This document shows, piece by piece, positions 47,401-53,780 of a stretch of 64,000 nt of DNA (the stretch's first letter is position 1; every line of letters begins with the position of its first letter). The DNA comes from Micromonospora pallida (GTDB taxonomy: Bacteria > Actinomycetota > Actinomycetes > Mycobacteriales > Micromonosporaceae), in contig NZ_FMHW01000002.1 in NCBI RefSeq assembly GCF_900090325.1, forward strand, positions 2,108,001 through 2,172,000. The letters are read 5' to 3'. A program made the position numbers and the translations under genes. The notes below the pieces were generated by a model. The model ran no database searches. It saw nothing but the letters and a program-made list of their open reading frames with translations, and was not told the origin of the DNA.

Positions 47401-49395
47401 CAGCAGGGCGGCGTCCGGGTCTCCTTCGGCGACGAAGAGCACCACGATCTGCTCGGTGCCCTCGGTGTCCGGCGCGCCGACCGCCGCGACGAAGCTCGCC
47501 GCGACGCCGTCCACGTCGCCCACCACGTCCTCGATGTCGTGGCAGAAGTAGTGGACGCCGTTGACGATGATGACCTCTTTGCCGCGTCCGGTGATGGTGA
47601 GCCGGCCGTCGGTGAGGTACGCGAGGTCGCCGGTGTCGAACCAGTCCCCGTCGGGGAAGGCGGCCCGGTTGGCCTCGTCGTTGCTGAGGTACCCGGGGGT
47701 CACCCGGTCGGAGCGGAGCTGGAGCCGGCCGATGTGCCGCTCGGGCAGGGCGGTGGTGCCGTCCGGGCCGGTGATCCGCAGTTGGGTGCCGGGGGTCGGG
47801 GCGCCCATGCTGAGGAACCCGGTGACGCCGGGGCCCAGGGCGTCCCGCAGGGTGACCCGGATGCCGTCGGCGGCGACCTCCACGTACTGCACGGCCGAGT
47901 CGTCGGCGGGCTGGTAGCTGGCCACCGTGCTGGTCTCGGCCATTCCCCAGGCGAGCAGCATGGTGTCCGGCTCGATGCCGAAGCCGCGCATGTCGGCCAG
48001 GAACCGTCGGACCACCGGCACGGTGCACTGCTCACCGGCGTTGACCAGGCTCCGGACGTGCCGCAGGTCCCACCTACGCTCGGGTCGGGTCCGCAGCGCC
48101 TCGGAGACGAGCTTGTACCCGAAGTTCGGGGACCAACTGTGCTGGATCACGTGGCGTTCCAGCAGGTCGAGCCAGAGCAGCGGGTCGGCGAGCACCAGGG
48201 CGGTGGTGACGTTGGTGGTGCCGCAGCCGAGCACCACCGGGCCGATGTGCATCGTGACGACCCCGGCGACGTGGTCCAGCGGCAGCCAGTTGAGCACCTC
48301 GTCGCCGGGGCGCATCCGGCCGACCTGCCGCGCGGCGTGGGCGTAGCCGACGATGCCCCGGTGGGTCATCGGGATGATCTTCGACCGGCTGGTGCTGCCC
48401 GAGGAGAGCTGGAGCATCGCCACGTCACCGGGTTTCGGCCGGTGCAGTTCGGCGGCAGGCGGGTGGTCGCGGCAGTCGGCGACGTCGAGCACCCGCATCC
48501 CGTCGAGGCCGTGGCGGTCCGCGTAGCTGGCCAGGGCGGCGACGGTGCCGTCGCCGGAGAGGACCGGGGGTCCGTCGAGGCCGCGCCAGGCGTGCTCCAG
48601 TTTGTCCAGCGTGGCGTTACGGTCGGTGTAGCCGGGGGCCTGGGCGACCGCCACGGCGTGCAGACCGCCGATCAGGCAGGCCCACAGCGCGACGCAGTGG
48701 TCCAGCAGGGACGGCATGTGCAGGATCACCGGGTCACCGACGGTCAGGCCGGCCGCGCGCAGCCCGGTCAGCGTCCGCCGGGCGGCGACGAGCAGGTCGG
48801 GGTACGGCAGCAGCCGGGTCCCGTCCTCCTCGACGACCCGCAGGCCCCGGTTCGGCCACCGCTCGGCGGTACGCAGCAGCGCCTCCGGCAGCGTCGTCGG
48901 GTCGTCCGGGTGGGTGACCAACGCGGGAGCGTCCGCGATCGCGGGCGGGCCGACCGGGGGCAGGAAGTCCGGGGGCGGAGAGTCCGGGGCGCTGGTGGGG
49001 GACACCGGGGCGGACGTCGTCGCCCAGCGGGAGGGCAGTTCGATCAGGTCGGCCAGGTGTCGCCGGGCGTCCGACGGTGCGGGTGCCGGCCGTACCGGGG
49101 CCCCGACGGTGCCGGCCACCGGCAGCGTCGCCAGCGCGGCGGCGTCCGGGGTGCCGTCGGCGGCGCGGGGAATGCCGGAGACCACGGCCACGGTCAGTGG
49201 CGCCGTGGACGGCTCCCGCAGAGTCAGCGCGACCGCCTCGGCCGTGCGCCGGGCCCGGATCGGCGACACCGTGGCGGCGGGCACGACGTAGGCGACCCGG
49301 CGGACGCGTCCGTCCCGGTCGGCCCGGTCGAGCACGGCGACCTCGGTGATCTCGGCGCGGTCGGTGAACGCCCGCGTCACCTCGTCCACGGTCAA
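35494..49395 (-). CDS. Hybrid PKS-NRPS synthase for an alpha-hydroxy-beta-amino acyl aminoacyl product
   Basis: About 4633 residues from TTG 49395 (TTGA overlap with the exporter; GTG 49389 is the alternative). Rough domain order: degenerate AMP-ligase C-terminal subdomain (1-95); acyl-AMP ligase (110-720, LSSGSTSRSKI); ketoreductase (730-1180, GGLGGVSR, catalytic Ser, Tyr and Lys kept); ACP (DVGLDSVR, about 1332); KS (1400-1815, Cys in VQTACSTSL near 1569, both His present); malonyl-type AT (1955-2285, GQSAGEYAA, RAFHS); ACP (FDLGADSLL, about 2357); Pro/Ala linker; PLP aminotransferase (2650-3090, Lys in ATYGKVLGGG); luciferase-like monooxygenase (3165-3510); C (3555-3975, HHLVID); A (4060-4520, DAS...VYGPTE); PCP (FALGGTSL, about 4573). 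Starter acid, malonate extension, beta-amination, alpha-hydroxylation and one amino acid are predicted, as in microginin-type assembly lines. Confidence 0.9.
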   Translation of the reverse strand: MTVDEVTRAFTDRAEITEVAVLDRADRDGRVRRVAYVVPAATVSPIRARRTAEAVALTLREPSTAPLTVAVVSGIPRAADGTPDAAALATLPVAGTVGAPVRPAPAPSDARRHLADLIELPSRWATTSAPVSPTSAPDSPPPDFLPPVGPPAIADAPALVTHPDDPTTLPEALLRTAERWPNRGLRVVEEDGTRLLPYPDLLVAARRTLTGLRAAGLTVGDPVILHMPSLLDHCVALWACLIGGLHAVAVAQAPGYTDRNATLDKLEHAWRGLDGPPVLSGDGTVAALASYADRHGLDGMRVLDVADCRDHPPAAELHRPKPGDVAMLQLSSGSTSRSKIIPMTHRGIVGYAHAARQVGRMRPGDEVLNWLPLDHVAGVVTMHIGPVVLGCGTTNVTTALVLADPLLWLDLLERHVIQHSWSPNFGYKLVSEALRTRPERRWDLRHVRSLVNAGEQCTVPVVRRFLADMRGFGIEPDTMLLAWGMAETSTVASYQPADDSAVQYVEVAADGIRVTLRDALGPGVTGFLSMGAPTPGTQLRITGPDGTTALPERHIGRLQLRSDRVTPGYLSNDEANRAAFPDGDWFDTGDLAYLTDGRLTITGRGKEVIIVNGVHYFCHDIEDVVGDVDGVAASFVAAVGAPDTEGTEQIVVLFVAEGDPDAALLTRIRRHLADRLQIATARLVPVPRDRFEKTTSGKIQRSSMRTRLLDGGYVAGERRADVLESGPDTVPDCLYRPDWSPRVMPADPPPGPVLVVTDRLGLAVALHDVLPDVVIVDEPAADDGSGPGRPAGDPSTLRDALAVPGRVPALVVFAPSYLPTPDPDDASAVDAAVEACGTGTLRLLRTLADAGWTGTVLTVSQGLYRIRGDESGCYPAALAASLGETFGVEHPEIRTWHLDLPGRHLPTDAAVLAAATGWRHRESVVAWRDVPLVRTLRRVEADDVARERTGPATADGPVVPAGTHWLVTGGLGGVSRAVLGRLATELDLHLLVVGRTPADQVSAGVADLAGGTGRVRYATADVTDGPALWAAVDAAERWWRAPLDGVLHLAGDYRQAPLTEIDPRRWRAEAAAKVDGSVQVARLLRHRPGSRLVAFSSLLALVPVVGTGGYAAGNAFLEALCAHLGADRPVQCVSWGMWRGVGMSADRAGVEQATRRHLRTLSATEGLALARVAVRLAPGQLFAGVDPDAARVRHLVRPVRPLEAVAAPAPDPVDAVGVSAPDPVDAFGTPALVAPEDPPAPESLPDPAPPGIPEHRPMPAGPPTTVAPVAPRPVVPPPAAAPLAAPVPVAPGPRPAGTGTPGRDPLTVARTVREVLRQALPAGFEERTAFHDVGLDSVRLLRLHTLLQQALDARFPQTALFTHGTPTALVAYLVDLLAGSASHTASAAGARVAGDGRIAIVGMALRFPGADTAAGYWRNLLAGQVDVRRFDRAELLAAGWPAALVDDETFVPVSGALADIESFDAEAFGIAPREAALTDPQQRLFLEVCQEALEHAGYAGTPRRVGVFAGSGMHLYSLRSYLLEQLSGTDPVDHLTALQVTIGNQADFLATRVAYRLGLTGPAMSVQTACSTSLVAVHLAARSLLAGESDLALAGAAAVHVPRVAGYRHAEGSILSRTGVCRSFDADADGTVGGNGVAAVLLKRLDDALADGDTVHAVILGSAVNNDGAAKTGYTAPTADGHAGVIRDALATAGVPAASIGYLETHGTGTRVGDPIEMAALRTVFADRDTPLPLGAVKANIGHLDTAAGMAGLIKATMAVRDGRIPPVANLRRPNPELGLADGPFELPTAVRPWPLPGPRRAGVSSLGVGGTNAHVILEEPPAAPAADSVPPAPVNLAPDAHLAPAVDHTPAVPAPAADPASGAPTVVPLTAQTPDALAALAERTADRLATDPPRPEDVLVTLGAGRQRRRHRLVTWAAGPGEAATALRNRPAEAGESGGFVTGSVPDGGPGPVVFACTGQGVNLRAAAAGLLAYDPAREVLESCAARYRQDWGTDLLAALRGAAHEWTTATVQPALFALQVAQARLLESVGVRPDVVIGQSAGEYAALCLAGALSVEDGLHLAAVRGELMQRGTPPGAALAVLADEAELAPLLRRAPEIDLTVTNGPRRHVVAGPPSAVRRFGRRLDEAGLRHRPLPIDRAFHSALLDPVLDDLTAHAATLDWRPLRIPLVTGLGGARLAPGTRPDAGHVRRQTRERSDFGAGVAGLVADGCTTFVELGPEALLTMLGRQWPQTRWIPVRRGRAEREAEVTAALAELFCRGVEVDWAALAPTGRRVPLPTYPFQRTRHWVSVPRPTPPVPSDHPVAGGPAMSPAATPASDPTALVLRRVRELTAAQLGADVDRVPEETPFFDLGADSLLMINLLRELETTFGIRVPMRELFEELDSPSRLTAAIVERAAPERLAALGAPAADVPPTSVDFPAAGHTASAVPATVGVAPAVPATVDAAATTPGSVPAVPGTPVAPAVVPPVPPLPAVPTVVPPDSGPAPLGIVPPSGGPVPLNAVPPAVPGLPLAGVPLTGDPATNELLRGQLALIGQFTDLMARQLSALAAVPSPSATASSVPAIPAGTSAPAATTVPGLAGPVVAGVPGPATPTATGAPQPATPAAVTPGAAGAAPTSTSALSTATEPAQVGPRPIRVGAGLGGGRLDPRQQAHFADLVRRYTERTPTSKALAQRHRRRLADTRAVVGFRRATKEMLYPLAARRARGAYLEDVDGNNYVDITMGFGALLFGHEPEFLTRAIAEHLDGGLRLGPRGPETGEAAELLCDLTGMDRVAFAATGTEANSAAFRLARAFTGRPLVVMFAGAYHGHIDPVLGRGVPDGDSWRTVPISAGIPDSATADVMVLPYDDPRSLAAIERAAGRIAAVVVEPVQSRYPDRQPAEFLRALRAACDRHGMVLLFDEMLTGLRPHVRGAQGVFGVYADLATYGKVLGGGYPIGAVAGRADIMDWVDGGFWQYGDDSAPPQDTTFFGGTYIQHPLSMVAARAVLTELRQRGPALQDGLNRRTERLAAAVNAFCAAEDFPLRVHRFGSMFRFASEVNLDLLFHHLVLAGVHVWEWRNFFLSDAHTDADADRIVDAVRSCLLDLRAGGFLPGAAPRSTTGPVPAPPPPWVPTSPPATPSVPAPVAGAPAAPVAVVPSATVAVPRPDAEGHATPATGGTRSGRVDVSLYFFGDYPQADVQDRYDAVLDAATFADTHGLYAVWLPERHFDSFGGIFPNPSVLAAAVAARTSRVRVNAGCVVLPLHDPIRVAEEWSVVDNLSRGRVGIGCASGWHARDFVLAPQTYGRHREAMYESLDQFRQLWRGEAVTRTAGNGEPVEVRLFPAPVQPMPPLFTAVVGNPDSYRRAAAAGLGVITNLMSQDVAQLARNIALYRATRTEHGLDPDAGRVVLLLHTYLGADGDRAREEAFGPFCDYLRSSLALFGQVTNSLGFSIDLESTTPEDLDYLLRRAYDRYTADRALIGSPEEARPLVERLTGLGVDEIGCFVDFGLSPNRMLAGLPGVDRLRMLLRGPAEPAADATAVPAATDPAAAPGSDKTAATATTGHPAGASTADATALTEAQREIWFAERVLPGRPTYTESQVVRLDGPLDVAALRAALTLVVRRHPALRSTVGEVDGEPRLVAQPPGPVDLPVHDAAGQDVATLAERLADEETRHVFDLAAGPLFAPRLVRVVDEVHLLVLRMHHLVIDTLSAQVLAREVAAGYRAALAGRPAELPAPPPWPIPTDEPSPELVDAQLAYWRDRLGSGRPGIGLPTDRPRPATPSGTGAVAGLVLDADLTRAVREVGRRYRATPFMVLLAGFATVLTGDGRQPDVLLGTPVAHRPAAAQDAVGLFVATLPLLLSVDSDATFGDVVRAARAALLDAHDHGDVPAGRVARALGVDPEPGRHPLFDVVIEYDNQPAFAFDLPGVRTTLLDVAVRRAPFDLTLFVTDLGDTLRCQLNYATELFDPGTARRVLDRLAAVLRTGTDQPDEPLTVPPVDGDRLEPGTGPSSGDRPDLDAGPRGEDPVPAGANGHRRPAAPTGASTTDLPWQDGGPPAAGADAPLPALLRPDRATVFDPDGRLTGPELSRRAASVTAALRATGVGPGDLVGVHLPRSADAVAAMLGVLGAGAAYVPLAPEQPTARLADIVDQGALRAVVSRSTLPPLPGAAATLHLDRLTVDDPGDHGGGHPVTVGLDDPAYVLFTSGSTGRPKGCVIPHRAISNTVAWYTRDLDITAHDRLSWFCSPGFDASCIEVWPALRGGATLHVVPDDVRLDPERLRDWLVDTAITVAFFPTPVGELLLDLDWSDGPRPALRHLVVGGDRLRRGAPPEASFTLTNVYGPTEATVVSTWVHLDGSAPADELPSIGQPVPGTWIRVLDDDGRPTPVGVPGEAYLGGRQLGRGYLGLPEETAARFLHHPEYGPVFRTGDVLRWRPDGQLEFLRRADAQVQIRGFRVEPGEAEHHLRRLDGVRDAAVRGWRDPEGGHYLAGYVVPDRAGVDPADLARRLTAHLPDYLVPTAWTLLPELPTTDSGKIDRAALPEPDRTAVAWAGDGTPPTDDLEHRLHDLWCAELGLPALGVETTFFALGGTSLTAMRLLNRVRAETGGSIEVLDFLREPTVRGMARRLREAWPESVDADRPGRIRGTL

Positions 49396-50735
49396 CGTCC
49401 CTTCTCCTCGGCCGGGGTCGTCACGGCGACCGGACCCGCCGGCCCGGTGTCCGCGACCGCAGTGCCGCCGCCGGTGGCGACGGTGGGTCTCTGGGACCGG
49501 CGACGCAGCGCGCCGGCCAGCGCGACGGCGAGGGCCAGGACGACCACCGTGCCGTGCATGGTCGCCGCCACCGGCAGGGGCCGCCACAGTTCGAGCAGGC
49601 CGGCGGCGACCAGCATGCCCACGCCCAGCCCGCCGTTCTCGGCCATCGCGGTCGCCCCGAAGTAGTAGCCGCGCTGCGGGTCCGGCTCGGCCTGGAGCCG
49701 GGTGGTGTAGCTGATCTCGGTGAAGCCGTCCGCCGCCCCCGCGACCAGCGCCACCGCGAAGACCCAGTAGCCGGGCAGGTCGGCGAAGGCCAGGACGAAG
49801 GCCGCCGACATGACGCAGGTGCCGACGATGAAGGCCAGTTCGCTGCGGCGCGGGTCGTCCAGCCCCGGCCCCCGCCGGCTGAGCTGTTTGACGATCTGGT
49901 GGGCGGTGAGCAGGCCGACGGCCCAGACAGCGAAGAAGTTACCCACGAAGGCGGCCGGGTCGTCCGGGCGGATCTGCGTCGCGTAGATCGGCAGGCCGAC
50001 GTTGTGGGAGGCGGAGCCGAGCGCGTCGGCGGCGCGGACCACCACGATGACCAGGATGGCCGGCGCGGCCAGCAGCGCGGCGAACGCCAGCCGACGCTGC
50101 CGCCGGGACTCCGGACGATCGCCGGTGGCGGGTGCGGCCGGTTCGGCCCGGCGGTTCGGGAACGGCAGCGGCAACACGGCCAGTAGCAGGCCGGAGAAGA
50201 GGAACGTCCCCGCGTCGACCAGGAACGCCGCCTGGTAACCCCACCAGCCGACCAGCAGGCCACCGGCGGCGAAGCCGAGCGTCATCGCGACCGCCCGACC
50301 GGTGACCAGCAGCCCGTTGGCGGTCACCCGGTCGGTGTCGGACACCAGGTCGGGCACGCTGCTGCGCAGCAGGACCGAGGAGGTGGTGCCGAGCAGTCCG
50401 CCGACCACCGCGACGACCGGGAGCAGGCCGAGGCGTACCGAGGTGGGGGCGACTGCCAGCGCGACCAGCGCGGCGGCCTGGGTCAGGTCGCAGGCGACGA
50501 GCATCGGGCGGCGCGGCAGTCGCGCGGCCACGGTGCCGCCGGCCAGGCCGGCAAGGAAGCCGGCGCCCAGCCGCAGGGCCATGAAGGCGCCGGTCTGCAG
50601 GGCGCTGCCGGTCGCCTGGTAGACGAACAGGTTGAGCGCCACCATGTTCAGGTAGCTGCCGAACGCCGAGACCGAGGAGCCGACCACGAGCACCCGGAAC
50701 AGGCCCAGTCGACGGGACGCGCGGACCTCCGGCAT
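49392..50735 (-). CDS. MFS transporter, probable exporter of the PKS-NRPS product
   Basis: 447 residues from ATG 50735, with about 12 membrane segments. The opening FRVLVVGSSVSAFGSYLNMVAL and loop GGTVAARLPRRPML follow the MFS drug/siderophore efflux pattern; the protein ends in a Thr/Pro-rich tail. Upstream in-frame GTG codons would add up to 32 low-complexity residues, and no strong ribosome-binding site decides. Its stop overlaps the synthase start by 4 bp, so it is the first gene of a three-gene operon with the synthase and the docked condensation protein. Confidence 0.87.
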   Translation of the reverse strand: MPEVRASRRLGLFRVLVVGSSVSAFGSYLNMVALNLFVYQATGSALQTGAFMALRLGAGFLAGLAGGTVAARLPRRPMLVACDLTQAAALVALAVAPTSVRLGLLPVVAVVGGLLGTTSSVLLRSSVPDLVSDTDRVTANGLLVTGRAVAMTLGFAAGGLLVGWWGYQAAFLVDAGTFLFSGLLLAVLPLPFPNRRAEPAAPATGDRPESRRQRRLAFAALLAAPAILVIVVVRAADALGSASHNVGLPIYATQIRPDDPAAFVGNFFAVWAVGLLTAHQIVKQLSRRGPGLDDPRRSELAFIVGTCVMSAAFVLAFADLPGYWVFAVALVAGAADGFTEISYTTRLQAEPDPQRGYYFGATAMAENGGLGVGMLVAAGLLELWRPLPVAATMHGTVVVLALAVALAGALRRRSQRPTVATGGGTAVADTGPAGPVAVTTPAEEKGR

Positions 50736-51048
50736 CAGGCGTACCACCCGGTGGGTGACGGCCGGCGGGCAGCCGTGGTGCGGCGGAGAGACTCCACGTG
50801 ATCCATCCCGTCTCGGCCCGACGAACAGCACTGACGCCCGTCGATCATACGGACCCGCCCAGTCTGCCGAAAACGATCAGCCGTCGCCAACAGAGCCCGG
50901 TGGGTAACTTTCCGTCACCAGCATTGGGCAGCGCGCGGTAACCGGTTCGGGACGCTGCGTCCAGCATGGATCAGTTTGCCTTGATCAGCCACACTCGCCC
51001 GGTGCGCTCCTGTCACATCCCTCGAGCCGTACCGGGAGTGGGCTGGTC
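50736..51048. other. Divergent intergenic region (313 bp), no gene seen
   Basis: Between the exporter of the synthase operon (minus) and the membrane-protein trio (plus). It is less GC-rich than its flanks and should hold both promoters; GGGAG about 11 nt before 51049 is the only clear translation signal. I see no open frame with a ribosome-binding site, no strong inverted repeat and no tRNA-like fold. Confidence 0.5.
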
Positions 51049-51351
51049 ATGTGGTTGATCTGGTTGGGCGGTGGCGTGCTGCTGGTCGCGGCGGGCGCCG
51101 CGACCACACTGGTGCCCCGCTGGCGCACGCGCCAGCAGGAACGACGGATCGCCTGGTCGGCGGCCCGGGCGGCGATCGACAGCGCGGCGGTCAGCCGGGA
51201 CGCGGCACCGCGTCGGGTAGCCGAGGCGGAGCGGCTGATGAGCCAGGCCGAACTGGTCGCCGCCGACCACGGCGGGGTGGACGCGGCCCGGCTGGCGGCC
51301 CGGTACGCCCAACAGGCCGACCGGCTGTGGCGGGCGGGCCACGATGACTGA
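51049..51351 (+). CDS. Small single-pass membrane protein (DUF6403-like, tentative)
   Basis: 100 residues. An N-terminal membrane segment (LIWLGGGVLLVAAGAATTLV) is followed by a charged helical region (RWRTRQQERRIAWSAARAAI...LARRYAQQADRL). The layout resembles the small actinobacterial DUF6403 proteins, but I would not insist on it. It overlaps the next gene by 8 bp. No enzymatic motifs. The three consecutive membrane proteins likely form one complex. Confidence 0.65.
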   Translation: MWLIWLGGGVLLVAAGAATTLVPRWRTRQQERRIAWSAARAAIDSAAVSRDAAPRRVAEAERLMSQAELVAADHGGVDAARLAARYAQQADRLWRAGHDD

Positions 51352-52711
51352 GCGCAGCACGCGCCACCGCCTCGAACAGGTGCGCTGGGTGTTCCTCGGG
51401 GTGGCCGTGCTGGTCCTCGTGGTCTTCCTGCTCGCCCAGCGGCAGAGCGTCGACGTCAGCTACGGCCGCTCCCCCGCCTCGGCGGCGGTGCCGGAGGGGT
51501 CGGCCGGGGAGCTGTCCGACGCCACCGTCCCGTCGACGGCCGAGATGACGGCGATGGTGGCCGCCGCGCCAGTGGTACGGCTACCCGGGTCGGTGGCGTA
51601 CTGGGACGAGCAGCGGGTCCGCGAGGTGATCGACGACCGGGACGTCCGCATCATCGTCGCGCCGCCCGGCCTCGACAAGGCCGAACGCGAACGGGTGTGG
51701 GACGTGGAGGACGTGACGGTCCGGGTGCTGGGCCTCGAGGTGAGCGGGGGCCTGTACCAGGCCAGCGCCGACGACCTGACCGGGTGGCGCGCCCAGTTCG
51801 CCACCGGGGACGTGACGAACCTGCTGGTGACGCTGATCGCCACGCTGGGCAAGGAACCGACGCCGCCGGACACCGACGCACTGCGCTGGCGCGACCCGGA
51901 CGCGGCCGAACTCGCCGAGGTCACCGCCGACCTGCGCGCCACCGGGCTGCACGTGGCCCAGGGCGCGACGCTGAGCGCCGTACCGGACAGGACGGCGGCC
52001 ACGGCCTTCCCGGACGGCGACGCGCTGTACGTCGCCCTGCCCCGGCAACGGCAGGGCGAGCCCGTCGCCCGGTACGGACCCGCGCTGACCGGGATCTTCC
52101 CGGACCGGCCCATCGTGGTGCTGTACGGCGCCTGGATCGAGTACCACGGTCCGCACGGCGAGGAGTTCGCCGAGGTGACCGGGGCGAGCTTCTACGGCCA
52201 GTTCGCCGACCGGCTCAGCCGGTACGACTATCCGCAGAACAACGTGCTCTCCGCGTACCTGGCCCGGGTGACCGACGTGCGGTACACGGGGCTGTTCGAC
52301 CGGCCGCTGCCGTATCGGCCGGTGGACCCGCTGCGGGTGGCCCTGCCGGCCCTGCCCTGGCTCTTCGCGGGTTGTGTCGTGGTGTTCCTCGCCCTCTCCG
52401 CGCGGTCGCTGTGGCGCGGCGTCGGCCGGGCCGGGACGGTGGTGGGCCGGCCGGGCACGACGGCGCGACTGGCCGGGCTGACCGCGTTGGCCGTGGAGAT
52501 GTCCCTGCTGACCGACCGGCGCAGCGACCCCGGGCTGACCCGGGGCGTGACGAAGCTCCAGGCGGCCCGGTCGGCGCTCGACGAGGGACTGCCGGACCAG
52601 CACGTCCACGCTCTGCTGGCCGACGCCGAGGCCGAACTGGACGACACCGCCCGCGCCATGGGCGTCGCCGGCTACCGGCCGGCGCTCTACCTGCGGGAGC
52701 GGCTCGCATGA
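51344..52711 (+). CDS. Two-pass membrane protein of unknown function
   Basis: 455 residues; ATG 51344 inside the preceding gene. One membrane segment at about 14-32 (VFLGVAVLVLVVFLLAQRQ) and another at about 340-365 (PALPWLFAGCVVVFLALSA) flank a large extracytoplasmic domain with a conserved-looking GAWIEYHGPHGEEFAEV stretch; a cytoplasmic helical tail of about 95 residues follows. I do not recognise the domain. The next gene has the same two-segment layout, so they may be distant paralogues or complex partners. ATGA overlap with that gene indicates strict co-translation. Confidence 0.7.
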   Translation: MTERSTRHRLEQVRWVFLGVAVLVLVVFLLAQRQSVDVSYGRSPASAAVPEGSAGELSDATVPSTAEMTAMVAAAPVVRLPGSVAYWDEQRVREVIDDRDVRIIVAPPGLDKAERERVWDVEDVTVRVLGLEVSGGLYQASADDLTGWRAQFATGDVTNLLVTLIATLGKEPTPPDTDALRWRDPDAAELAEVTADLRATGLHVAQGATLSAVPDRTAATAFPDGDALYVALPRQRQGEPVARYGPALTGIFPDRPIVVLYGAWIEYHGPHGEEFAEVTGASFYGQFADRLSRYDYPQNNVLSAYLARVTDVRYTGLFDRPLPYRPVDPLRVALPALPWLFAGCVVVFLALSARSLWRGVGRAGTVVGRPGTTARLAGLTALAVEMSLLTDRRSDPGLTRGVTKLQAARSALDEGLPDQHVHALLADAEAELDDTARAMGVAGYRPALYLRERLA

Positions 52712-53667
52712 CGGACCGGAAGCGGGCGCGGTTGTTCGGGACCCCGTTCGGCCTGGCCTCGCTGGGCTGCCTGGTGCTGGCCGGCTGGGCACTGTGGACC
52801 GGCGGGATCCTGGATGGTCCGATCGCCCGGGACGTCCGCGCGTCCTCGGTCTACGTCGCCCCCGGCGTCGAGCTGGACGAGGCGGCGGCGGAACGGATCA
52901 TCGGCAACCGCCGGCTGGTCGTGTTGCTGCTGGAGCCCGGTGCCGACGGGAGCGACGCCTGCGACGCGGTCCGGCGGGCCGCCGACGGCACGGTGGTACT
53001 GATACTCAGCCGCGACGGCGACGACTACGACCGGTACGGCTGCGCACTGCTGCCCGACCGTGACGACGAGAACTTCGGCCGGGCGTTCGTCGCCGAGACG
53101 GTGATCGGCAGCGGCGTCGACGGGTTCGTCGACCGGCCCCTGGAGGCCCTCAAGGTCGTCACGGTCAACTACGACCGGCTGGTGAAGGCCGGCACGGTCC
53201 CCGACGGCACCCGGACCATCAGCCCGTCGCTGCCCCGCTACCTGGTCGCGGCGGCGGCGGTGTTGGCCGTACTCGCCGGCTCGACCCTGGTCTACGCAGC
53301 AGGGCGGCGGGCCGGCCGGCTCACGGCGGCTCGCCGGAGCCTGCGGGACGCCGCCGACGACAGCCGCAGCGCGCTGAGCGCGGCGACGGCCGTCCTGGCG
53401 CAACAGATCATCGACCTCGACCAGCGGTACGCCCGGATGAAGCCTACGGCCATCGCCGGCGACGCCGACCACAAGGCGTTCGTCCGGGAGTATCCCCAGC
53501 TCGTCACCGACTACACCGGACTGCTGGACGCCGTCGCGACAACGGGCGACCGGGACGAGGCAGACCTGACGGAGGTCGCCGGACGAGTGGCGGAACTGAG
53601 CCGACAGGCCGCGAAGTTGGCCCGGCTGGCGGAGACGGCCCAGATGGCACGGCCAGCCGGTTCCTGA
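52708..53667 (+). CDS. Two-pass membrane protein of unknown function, coiled-coil C terminus
   Basis: 319 residues from ATG 52708 (ATGA overlap with the previous stop). Membrane segments lie at about 12-30 and 178-200; the loop between them has a beta-rich character (VYVAPGVELDEAAAERI, RRLVVLLLEPGADG). The C-terminal about 115 residues are a long helical region (AARRSLRDAADDSRSALSAA) of coiled-coil type. No family recognised. It is the third gene of the trio; 113 bp separate it from the carbonic anhydrase gene. Confidence 0.7.
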   Translation: MTDRKRARLFGTPFGLASLGCLVLAGWALWTGGILDGPIARDVRASSVYVAPGVELDEAAAERIIGNRRLVVLLLEPGADGSDACDAVRRAADGTVVLILSRDGDDYDRYGCALLPDRDDENFGRAFVAETVIGSGVDGFVDRPLEALKVVTVNYDRLVKAGTVPDGTRTISPSLPRYLVAAAAVLAVLAGSTLVYAAGRRAGRLTAARRSLRDAADDSRSALSAATAVLAQQIIDLDQRYARMKPTAIAGDADHKAFVREYPQLVTDYTGLLDAVATTGDRDEADLTEVAGRVAELSRQAAKLARLAETAQMARPAGS

Positions 53668-53780
53668 GCCACCTACGTTCCTGGCGCTGCCCGGCATGGG
53701 GAGCGGTCAGAAAGGGGACACAGTGGATCACACCCTGGTGGTAGAAAGCAGGCGAGTGCCTCACCTCCCAGGAGATCATC

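Noticed and set aside
35494..49395. Assigning the synthase product as a microginin or bestatin analogue by name
   Set aside because: Domain order supports the class of building block, but starter, amino acid and release are unknown.
50736..50831. N-terminal extension of the synthase-operon exporter
   Set aside because: The extra 32 residues are Pro/His/Gly-rich, without membrane or signal character; ATG 50735 fits MFS N termini better, although the RBS is weak.
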